A DNA stretch of 64,000 bases from Algoriphagus chordae. Its GTDB lineage: Bacteria; Bacteroidota; Bacteroidia; Cytophagales; Cyclobacteriaceae. The number at the start of each line of letters is the position of its first letter. The first letter of the stretch is position 1. Under the pieces are notes generated by a model. The model did no database searches and had not been told where the DNA came from. It saw only the letters and a list, made by a program, of their open reading frames with translations. Shown piece after piece: positions 52,641 through 60,383 of the stretch. The stretch lies in the NCBI RefSeq assembly GCF_003254055.1, contig NZ_QKZT01000009.1, positions 1 to 64,000 of the forward strand. Direction: 5' to 3'. The translations under genes were made by a program, and so were the position numbers.

Positions 52641-55067
52641 TCACTCGCTCTTAATACTTTTCACAGGATCCTCCCAAGCAGCCTTCAAAGACTGGGACAT
52701 TACAGTAAGCGCTGCTATTGCTCCAGCTATCAATCCCGCCCAAAGGAACACAGTCCAGCTGATTCCAATTTTGTAAGCAAAATCCTCTAGCCAGCTAGAC
52801 ATGCCAAACCATGAAATTGGTATTGCGATCAAAAAACCCATCAATACTAATTTCATAAAGTCTTTTCCTAGTAATACCAGAATGTTAGCAGTCTCTGCTC
52901 CCATCACTTTCCTGATCCCAATTTCTCTTGTGCGCTGTTGAGTAGCAAAGGTGATCAAGCCTAACAGTCCCAACACCGAGATCAATACCGCCAAGGCAGA
53001 GAAGAAAGTAAAGATGGTCTTTACGCGTTGTTCTGCTTCATATTGTCTATTGAAGCCCTCATCTACAAATATTGGTTCAAAGGGAAAACCCGCATTAAGG
53101 TCGGCCCATTCTGTCTTCAAATAGGCCAATGTCTGCTCCTTGTTATCCTCACTGATTTTGAGACTTATCACATTCCCGCGATCTGCGTTGATCATAAATA
53201 CTATAGGCACAATAGGTTGATGTAAGGATTCGAAGTGAAAGTTCTTCATCACTCCTGTGACAAACCCATTTCTGCCACCATAGTTGAATTTCTTCCCAAT
53301 GGCCTCATCTGGACTACTCCAGCCTATTTCTCTGACCGCTGCTTCATTCAGAATAAATGCTTCTGAAGAATCACTTGCCATTTGAAAGTCAAAATCCCTA
53401 CCTGCTACCATAGGTATACCATAGGTATTGATAAACTCATGCCCCACACTTATGTCAGCTATCCTAACATCAAGCTGAGAAAGTGTTCCATTTACCTCAG
53501 CACTTCCACCCTGTGAATCCAGTAATCTTCCAGAGGGTACTCTTGAGGAAATCGCTACTGCATTGATATCTGGATTGTTCAATAATCTATCTTTAATGAT
53601 TTGGTAGTTTTCACTAATTGATGGATTACTTGGCAGCACCACTATATCTTCTTTATCAAAACCCAGATCTTTGGATTGCATGAAATTCAGCTGACTAACC
53701 ACCACTAGGACGGCAACTATGAGCATAACTGAAATAGCAAACTGTCCCACCACCAGCACAGAGCGGAAATTCTCATGACCTTTTCCAGCTTTAAAAGCTC
53801 CTTTGAGTACTCTTGATGGAGAAAATCCTGAGAGAAATAACGCAGGATAGCTTCCTGACAAGAGCCCTACTCCCACAACCAAGCCTACTAGTCCTATTAA
53901 ATATTCGGGATTTTGTATAAAACTAAAACTGAGTTCTTTACCAGTAAAATTCGCAAAAACTGGAAGGAAGAAATAGGTCAAGATTAGTGCAAAAACCATA
54001 GCTATAGAGGTCATCACAAATGACTCACCCATAAACTGTTGTACTAGCAAGCCACGATCTGCACCCATCACTTTTCGCAGGCCTACCTCCATAGATCTCA
54101 AGGAAGAACGAGCGGTAGATAGATTCATGAAATTGATACAGGCGATCAAAAGAATAAATAGGGCCACTGCCAAATACACATACACGTAATCAATATTCCC
54201 ATTTGCCTCAATTTCCGAATCCAAATTAGAGTGCAAATGAATGTCTTTGATAGGCATAAGATGCAAAGCTGTAGTCTTGGATGCAGGAATTCCTGCCTGA
54301 GACTCACCCATATTTCTATCGATCATTGATGGAATTCTAGATTCAAGCGAGGCCGCATCATAGCCAGGTTTCATCAGCACATAAGTGGAGAAATTGTTTG
54401 ATCCATAATTACTCATAAATGCTTCCTGACCTCCATAAAATTGAACAACTGGGTTCATAGATGCGATGAGATGAGGATGCATGTGGGAATTTTCGGGCAC
54501 ATCATCGAAAACTCCCCGCACTTGAAAAGTCAATTTCATTCCTTGGATTTCCGCCAAAAGCTCCTTCCCTACGGCTGCCTCAGTTCCGAAATATTTCAGA
54601 GCGGTAGACTTTGAGATAAGCACTGCATCAGCCTCATTCAAGGCATTTTCAGGATTACCTTCAAGTATCTCCCATGAAAACACCTTGAAAATTTCTGGAT
54701 CTGCGAAAAAGAAATCTCCCTCCACAAATGAATTTTCGCCTGAGCTGACCAATAAATCAGCATTAAAAAAACGAACAACCTCCTCTACCTGATCTCCAAA
54801 ATCCGATTTGATCAAAGGTCCAAAAGGAGGTGCTAAATGGCCCAAATGCAGATTTTCTGAGCCATCAGCGTTATTCCAACTTCGAGACACTCTATAGATG
54901 TTATCAGCATTGGCATGATAGCTATCATAACTCATCTCATGCTGTACAAATAAAAAAATCAGAATACTCACCGTCATTCCTATTGCCAGTCCCAGGATGT
55001 TTATAAAAACATACAGCGGGTTTTTCTGTGCATTTCTGAATACGATTTTGAAGTAATTTTTCAGCAT
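52641..55067 (-). CDS. FtsX/MacB-type ABC permease, orphan (permease 6 of 7)
   Basis: An 808-residue paralogue between two GIN proteins. Coupling motifs are MEVGLRKVMGA and REIGIRKVMGA. The first periplasmic domain ends LHLMPIKDIHLHSNLDSE, close to that of permease 7. The C-terminus deviates to DPVKSIKSE. A degenerate TCCACTGTGGCGGA palindrome (55092-55105) lies just upstream of its start. It is 168 bp after the upstream GIN gene and 201 bp before the next, so one transcript is likely. Confidence 0.92.
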   Translation of the reverse strand: MLKNYFKIVFRNAQKNPLYVFINILGLAIGMTVSILIFLFVQHEMSYDSYHANADNIYRVSRSWNNADGSENLHLGHLAPPFGPLIKSDFGDQVEEVVRFFNADLLVSSGENSFVEGDFFFADPEIFKVFSWEILEGNPENALNEADAVLISKSTALKYFGTEAAVGKELLAEIQGMKLTFQVRGVFDDVPENSHMHPHLIASMNPVVQFYGGQEAFMSNYGSNNFSTYVLMKPGYDAASLESRIPSMIDRNMGESQAGIPASKTTALHLMPIKDIHLHSNLDSEIEANGNIDYVYVYLAVALFILLIACINFMNLSTARSSLRSMEVGLRKVMGADRGLLVQQFMGESFVMTSIAMVFALILTYFFLPVFANFTGKELSFSFIQNPEYLIGLVGLVVGVGLLSGSYPALFLSGFSPSRVLKGAFKAGKGHENFRSVLVVGQFAISVMLIVAVLVVVSQLNFMQSKDLGFDKEDIVVLPSNPSISENYQIIKDRLLNNPDINAVAISSRVPSGRLLDSQGGSAEVNGTLSQLDVRIADISVGHEFINTYGIPMVAGRDFDFQMASDSSEAFILNEAAVREIGWSSPDEAIGKKFNYGGRNGFVTGVMKNFHFESLHQPIVPIVFMINADRGNVISLKISEDNKEQTLAYLKTEWADLNAGFPFEPIFVDEGFNRQYEAEQRVKTIFTFFSALAVLISVLGLLGLITFATQQRTREIGIRKVMGAETANILVLLGKDFMKLVLMGFLIAIPISWFGMSSWLEDFAYKIGISWTVFLWAGLIAGAIAALTVMSQSLKAAWEDPVKSIKSE

Positions 55068-55091
55068 GATTAATGAAATTGAAATAACTTG

Positions 55092-55105
55092 TCCACTGTG
55101 GCGGA
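55092..55105. repeat. TCCACTGTGGCGGA palindrome before permease 6
   Basis: A variant of the TCCGCC-N2-GGCGGA element, 24 bp upstream of the permease start, with two arm changes. The flanking GAAATAACTTG and GATTGAAATATT also match the spacers of permeases 2 and 3. Confidence 0.6.
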
Positions 55106-55235
55106 TTGAAATATTTAAAGATTATTTGGTAAACCTGGCCTCTATGCTTTGGTGATTTCCCTTGAGGAAAGGAATGCTAACCCGGTTCAAAGTGACTATC
55201 TAAAGAAAATCCTTAGGCTTTCTTTAAGAACAAGC

Positions 55236-55934
55236 TTACCTCCTAACTACTTTTCCAGACCCAAAACTCCCATTCGTAATATCTGTAGGTTCACCGTTGT
55301 AATAAACAGATCCTGAGCCTAGGGAACCGACGGTAAGTTCACCTTCTACACCTATATGCGTATCTCCAGAACCGGTTTTACCGATTTTCACATCTTTGGC
55401 CATCAAATCTATTGCTTTGAAATCTCCTGAGCCTGCCTGACCAATATTGACATCAGAGGCTGAACCACTGGCGATCGATACATATCCTGATCCAGCCATT
55501 CCCACATTCAAATCACCGGTAGTGAGCATCTCCAATTCGATATTTCCAGAACCAGCTAGTCCGATGCTAAACTCTCTAGCACTGATATCTGAACGGATAA
55601 TCATATTGCCCGAACCGCTTAAACCCAAACTCTCCAGGTTTCTAACAGTGACATAAGCGGTGAAATTTGCATTATCATCGGAATCATCCAATTCGATGGT
55701 GAGGTTTCCATCCTCGATTTCTGTGATTACCTCATCCAGGTCAAATCCTTTGGATACCAATTTGACTTCGTCCCTATCTCCTAGGGTAATGATCACATCC
55801 CAGGAACCTTCTGAATTAACTCCAGTGAATTTACCGGGCGTACGGGTTTCAGTTTGAGCTTGTGCTGTAGTTCCCATCAGGAAAATCAGCAGGACAAAAG
55901 CATATATTTTTGAGAAGTTCATAGTGAATTGCAT
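55236..55934 (-). CDS. Exported GIN-domain (DUF2807) protein with AGSG repeats
   Basis: A 232-residue protein with a Sec signal (AFVLLIFLMGTTAQAQ). The head-GIN start is KFTGVNSEGSWDVIITLG. Solenoid turns are GLSGSGNMII, GLAGSGNIEL, GMAGSGYVSI, GQAGSGDFKA, GKTGSGDTHI and GSLGSGSVYY. It is similar throughout to the protein at 51744-52439, so the two GIN genes bracketing permease 6 are duplicates. The first gene after P4. ATG is at 55934, within a short leader. Confidence 0.88.
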   Translation of the reverse strand: MQFTMNFSKIYAFVLLIFLMGTTAQAQTETRTPGKFTGVNSEGSWDVIITLGDRDEVKLVSKGFDLDEVITEIEDGNLTIELDDSDDNANFTAYVTVRNLESLGLSGSGNMIIRSDISAREFSIGLAGSGNIELEMLTTGDLNVGMAGSGYVSIASGSASDVNIGQAGSGDFKAIDLMAKDVKIGKTGSGDTHIGVEGELTVGSLGSGSVYYNGEPTDITNGSFGSGKVVRR

Positions 55935-55963
55935 TAAGTTCTATTCCACCAATACTTTTCAGA

Positions 55964-56060
55964 GATTGTGCCAATGCCAAAAAATGCCTCTGGACTCGAT
56001 TTAACAGTATTTCACATAATCAGCCTGTCCGAGCAGGAGCTGTTTTGTTCGGAGGCGAAC
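55964..56060 (-). promoter_or_regulatory. Promoter P4: degenerate version of the P1-P3 element
   Basis: On the minus strand GAGGCATTTTT precedes TGGCAT (55979-55974), which runs directly into TGGCAC (55973-55968). The right arm TGTTCG (56046-56051), with GTTT before it, matches the palindrome of P1-P3, but the left arm does not. GTTCG-GAGG-CGAAC (56047-56060) gives an alternative inverted repeat. The equivalent distance is about 65-75 bp. No GGGCAA follows. The remainder of the 383-bp gap 55935-56317 shows no gene. Confidence 0.45.
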
Positions 56061-56317
56061 GTTTATTCAGCTTTTATCTCTTTTATCTAAAATGCAATTA
56101 CAGCGTTAGGAGCTGTACGGCTTAGTCTGTTCACGTATGATCTTAGCCTTATACAATATGTGTTTTGCGTTCAGGGAATTAGCCCCAACCATCTTCTTCT
56201 CTGCCACCGTACTTGCAAAAGTGAGACTATAGACCATTTTCTTCAGAACTAAGTGACCAACTAATCCAGATAAATGAATTCAATTTTTTATCTTAATAGA
56301 CCATTAATAATCTGCTT

Positions 56318-57487
56318 ATGAACCATTTAGCTATTTTCTATCTATTTTTTCTTTTGTTCCAAACCAAGGAACCTGCTTTTAAGGAGCAACTCATCGATGG
56401 TAATGTGTCTATTGGCTATGGGGTAGTAACTGGTGATGTGGATGGAGATGGAAAACTAGATTTAATCCTGGCTGACAAAAAAGAATTCGTTTGGTATCGA
56501 AATGGCGACTGGAAACGCTTTGTATTGGCCGCCAACATCAGCGAACGAGATAATGTATGCATAGCCGCACGAGATATTGACGGAGATGGTAAAGTAGAAA
56601 TCGCCGTTGGAGCTCAGTGGAATCCCGGAGAAACATCTGATGAAACACAGTCTGGCTCCGTTCACTACCTTATTCGGCCAGCTGATCCAACCCAACTTTG
56701 GAGGCCTGTACAGCTCCCACACGAACCCACGGTCCACCGAATGTATTGGGTAAAGACAGGAGAAGCAAGCTTCCAATTGGTAGTTCTTCCACTCCATGGT
56801 CGGGGAAATAAAGGCGGAGAAGGTGAAGGAGTAAAAGTAATTGGATACGAAAAACCCAATGACCCTACTGCCACATGGAAAACCTATTTAATAGACAATT
56901 CCATGCACCTAACTCATAATATGACAGCCATGCAAATGGAAGATACAGCTAGGGAGACAGTTTTCATTGGAGGAAAAGAAGGAGTGAAATCTTTTGTTTT
57001 TGGCAATAGTAAATGGATGCCAGCAGCTCAAGCATCACCGATTCAGAACCATAGTGTAGGAGAGCTTAGTCTCGCAAAAACTGATGAAAACACGTTGCTA
57101 CTAGCCGCTATCGAACCCATGCATGGCAATCAAGTAACTGCCTATATTGATCTTTCACGAGAACAGAATCTGGAAAACCTGAAACGAAGCTTACTAGATG
57201 AAAGCATTAAAGAAGGGCATGGAATTGTGACTGGTGATTTTCTGGGAACTGGAACGATCCAGATCGTAGCTGGCTGGCGTGTGCCTAATTCGGAAGGGAA
57301 AATAGGCATCAAGCTTTACGAGCCCCTAGATTCAGACTATAGCAGTTTCCAAGAATTCTGGATCGATGAAAATGGAATGGCTTTGGAAAGTCTAGCCGTC
57401 GCAGATCTAAATGCAGATGGAAAATTAGACATCATTGCAGCGGGCAGGAGTACAAATAACCTAAAAGTCTATTGGAATCAAAGATGA
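56318..57487 (+). CDS. Exported FG-GAP/VCBS propeller protein
   Basis: A 389-residue protein with a short signal (LAIFYLFFLLFQ). FG-GAP loops are GDVDGDGKLD, RDIDGDGKVE, GDFLGTGTIQ and ADLNADGKLD, the last pair closing the propeller. Only four clear Ca-binding blades are visible. The middle blades have lost the Asp-rich loop (VKSFVFGNSKWMPAA), unlike the seven-loop protein at 16198. It has a conserved YWVKTGEAS and MHLTHNMTA region that may form the top face. Partner unknown. The GH18 chitinase-like gene follows after 140 bp. Confidence 0.82.
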   Translation: MNHLAIFYLFFLLFQTKEPAFKEQLIDGNVSIGYGVVTGDVDGDGKLDLILADKKEFVWYRNGDWKRFVLAANISERDNVCIAARDIDGDGKVEIAVGAQWNPGETSDETQSGSVHYLIRPADPTQLWRPVQLPHEPTVHRMYWVKTGEASFQLVVLPLHGRGNKGGEGEGVKVIGYEKPNDPTATWKTYLIDNSMHLTHNMTAMQMEDTARETVFIGGKEGVKSFVFGNSKWMPAAQASPIQNHSVGELSLAKTDENTLLLAAIEPMHGNQVTAYIDLSREQNLENLKRSLLDESIKEGHGIVTGDFLGTGTIQIVAGWRVPNSEGKIGIKLYEPLDSDYSSFQEFWIDENGMALESLAVADLNADGKLDIIAAGRSTNNLKVYWNQR

Positions 57488-57628
57488 GAAAGGGGGACTC
57501 TGGCTATTAAACCTGCACTTAATCCCCTTAGCTTTTAATATTTTTCTTGACCACCTTCTTAAAACAGATTTTAATTTAAGTAATTGCAACTTCAATAAAA
57601 TTATCATCAAAGTCTAACTGAAAGTAAA

Positions 57629-58846
57629 TTGAACCACAAAACCACTAGTTTCCTCTACCTCATAATACTGATATTTACGCTGGCTTGCACCACCAAAACA
57701 AGCGATCAGGCCGTAGAATCAAGGCATACTCAAGCTAATTCAGATCCTGTGATCATGGCTTATTACGTTCCAGAGCGTGATTACCAGCCAGAAAAGATTC
57801 CTGTAGAAAAGCTTACCCACATCATTTATTCTTTCACTCATGTGATCGATGGAGAGATGAAATTCGGAAGACCTGAAGTCGGTGGGCCTAAGCTAGATGC
57901 GCTGGTCAAGCAAAAGGAGCGTAATCCTGATCTAAAAGTGATGATCGCCTGTGGTGGTTGGGGCGCTGATGGATTTTCGGATATGGCCTTGACAGAAGAG
58001 AGTCGCGCGAAATTCATCCAAAGCGCGTCTGAATTCATTACAAAACACAAACTTGACGGTATGGATATGGACTGGGAATACCCAGCAATATCCGGTGCAG
58101 GCACGAAGGCTCGTCCCGAAGACACTCAAAATTTCACTGCCTTGATGAAAGGCTTGCGTGAGATGCTGGACAGTTTTGATTCACCAAAACTCTTGACATT
58201 CGCATCCGCAGGCTGGAAACGCTACTACGATCACATCGAATTGCATGAAGTGATGAAATATGCTGATTATACTAATGTGATGACTTATGACCAGGTATCT
58301 GGGAATTCGGTTTACACGGGACACCATACACCATTAGGTAATGTGACAGCAGAAGAAATTGCTGGTACGCCATTTTATGACCAGCTCCAAAGCTTGTACA
58401 AATCCGGGAGAAATCCCGATGCAGACCCAAGGTCGGCGCAGAAAATTGTGGACTTCCTAATTAATGAAGGAGTAAACCCGAAGCAAATTGTAATTGGCGG
58501 TGCTTTTTATGGACGAGCGTGGAAAGGCGTTCCTTCTGATAATGACGGATTGTATCAGCTTAGTGGCGGACTTCATATTGGTTGGATGGCCTATCATAGA
58601 ATTCGTGATTCTTATGAGCAGGACAGCAAATTTCAGCGCTATTGGGACGATAAGGCCCAAGCACCTTATATGTATAATGCCGCAGACAGCATATTCCTGT
58701 CATACGATGACACTGTTTCGGTAGCTCTCAAAACCAAATACACCATGGACAAAGGCTTGGGAGGTATTATGTTCTGGGAATTAGGAAACGACACCAAGGA
58801 AGAAGGAAGTCTGCTTGATGCTATTTATAAAGCAGCGAAGGAGTAG
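57629..58846 (+). CDS. GH18 chitinase-like lipoprotein
   Basis: A 405-residue protein starting with TTG at 57629. No ATG is found in frame upstream, and the product begins with a lipoprotein signal (FLYLIILIFTLAC, Cys20). The GH18 TIM barrel has the catalytic motif DGMDMDWE (143-150) with proton donor Glu150, preceded by VMIACGGWG. Later motifs are NVMTYDQ and VIGGAFYGRAW, and the C-terminal GGIMFWELGND. It most likely cleaves chitin or peptidoglycan-like beta-1,4-GlcNAc polymers at the cell surface. The exact substrate is not determinable. Confidence 0.92.
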   Translation: MNHKTTSFLYLIILIFTLACTTKTSDQAVESRHTQANSDPVIMAYYVPERDYQPEKIPVEKLTHIIYSFTHVIDGEMKFGRPEVGGPKLDALVKQKERNPDLKVMIACGGWGADGFSDMALTEESRAKFIQSASEFITKHKLDGMDMDWEYPAISGAGTKARPEDTQNFTALMKGLREMLDSFDSPKLLTFASAGWKRYYDHIELHEVMKYADYTNVMTYDQVSGNSVYTGHHTPLGNVTAEEIAGTPFYDQLQSLYKSGRNPDADPRSAQKIVDFLINEGVNPKQIVIGGAFYGRAWKGVPSDNDGLYQLSGGLHIGWMAYHRIRDSYEQDSKFQRYWDDKAQAPYMYNAADSIFLSYDDTVSVALKTKYTMDKGLGGIMFWELGNDTKEEGSLLDAIYKAAKE

Positions 58847-58895
58847 TAGACGAACTAACCTGGTATTCTGATTTTCTACAAAAATCAATTAATTA

Positions 58896-58937
58896 AGGTG
58901 TGGTTCCGGTTATTACTGGAACTACACTTTTTGTTTT
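58896..58937 (+). terminator. Terminator of the chitinase-like gene
   Basis: A 14-bp stem with G-T pairs (58896-58909 / 58916-58929), a 6-nt loop and a T-rich tail. The remaining ~200 bp to 59136 contain no gene and are very AT-rich. Confidence 0.8.
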
Positions 58938-59136
58938 TATAGTTTTAATAGAACCAATTTCATACATTTTTAGGTTTTTAGTATTGTAGAGGAAAATGGA
59001 AAAATTGCACATCATCTGACTGCTGGTTCTAATATCATTTTTAATTTTAAGTTGTATTATTTCTTAATACTTTTGGTTCAATGGAGCCTTTTACTTCAGT
59101 TGAACATTTTTTTATTAATAAACACTACACCTGTTT

Positions 59137-60261
59137 ATGAAGTATATCAAGCAATTTGATAGTGTAAGGGGGATATCAGTTATTTTTATTGTGCTGTATC
59201 ATTGGCTTTCTGTCTGGGATTTGGCAAAAAATTACATTGACAAAATCCCAACTGGGTTTACGCTAGTTGATGTTTTTTTCGTGCTTAGTGGCTTCTTAAT
59301 TACACGCATCCTATTAATCAATCGTGGAATTAATGAAGAAAAAAATATCGACAAACCACTGATATACAAAAACTTCGTGATCCGTAGGGCATTACGTATT
59401 TTCCCTGCCTATTACCTAGTACTGATCTTACTTTTTGCATTTGACAGCAGTCTAGACAAATCCAAACTCGTTTACTTTGCTACCTATACTAGCAATTTTT
59501 ATTTCTATCATGTACAAGAGTGGGATCCATACTTTTCACATTTATGGACCCTTTCTGTAGAAGAACAGTTTTACCTTTTCTGGCCCATTTTGGTTTTATA
59601 TGTGAAAAGAAAGCATTTGCCACATCTGTTTCTCATTTACATTTGTATCGGTGTTATCAGCGAATATTTTCTTTTTGACAATGAGTTTGGGCAATGCCTT
59701 ACATTTACCTGCTTCGATTCATTTGGGCTAGGTGCGTTGGTCGCATGGATGAACCTCTACAAAATGGAATGGATGGCTCCTGCGAAAAAGTTTTTTGGAT
59801 GGTTGACTATCGCGCATCTATTCCTTTTCACTTACGAATACCTTAACAATTCTTGGACTTTTATCCCAGTAACTTCCCTTCTCTCGGTTTTTACTGCTTG
59901 GTTTCTGCTATACATTATAATATTAACCCAAGCACCTACCTATAAGCCTTCCATCATTTGGGATAACCCAGTCTTAATTTACATAGGTAAAATAAGTTAT
60001 GGGATCTACTTGTATCACTTTATGTTGCCGAATTATTCAGGTTATATTTTTTACCCACTAAATGAGTACCTACCAGAAGCACTTACAGAATATTATTTTC
60101 TTATCCTTCTGGTGGAAAACTTTATACTCCTTCTTATAATCTCTTGGCTTTCCAGAATTCTAGTAGAAAAACCATTTATGAACTTAAAACGCTACTTTAC
60201 TTTAGGAAAACCAGAAGGCAAAACTCCTAGTTACTCGGTAAATCAGGTAAACAAAACCTAG
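59137..60261 (+). CDS. Acyltransferase-3 family membrane protein (OafA/YrhL-like)
   Basis: A 374-residue protein with about ten membrane helices. The N-terminal motif FDSVRGISVIFIVLYHW contains the conserved Arg11 and His22 of the family, and EEQFYLFWP occurs near residue 145. Members acylate sugars of lipopolysaccharides, exopolysaccharides or peptidoglycan. The substrate is not visible. Its 5' flank (58990-59136) is more AT-rich than its neighbours. Confidence 0.88.
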   Translation: MKYIKQFDSVRGISVIFIVLYHWLSVWDLAKNYIDKIPTGFTLVDVFFVLSGFLITRILLINRGINEEKNIDKPLIYKNFVIRRALRIFPAYYLVLILLFAFDSSLDKSKLVYFATYTSNFYFYHVQEWDPYFSHLWTLSVEEQFYLFWPILVLYVKRKHLPHLFLIYICIGVISEYFLFDNEFGQCLTFTCFDSFGLGALVAWMNLYKMEWMAPAKKFFGWLTIAHLFLFTYEYLNNSWTFIPVTSLLSVFTAWFLLYIIILTQAPTYKPSIIWDNPVLIYIGKISYGIYLYHFMLPNYSGYIFYPLNEYLPEALTEYYFLILLVENFILLLIISWLSRILVEKPFMNLKRYFTLGKPEGKTPSYSVNQVNKT

Positions 60262-60383
60262 CTCATTCATCTAGAAATGCAAAACCATTAGTCGAGTTGA
60301 GTCTTCTTTATGACACACTAACTGGCATTAATACGAATCAACCAGCTCTTCACTAAACGATCCAATTACCTAACCATTCTTCG

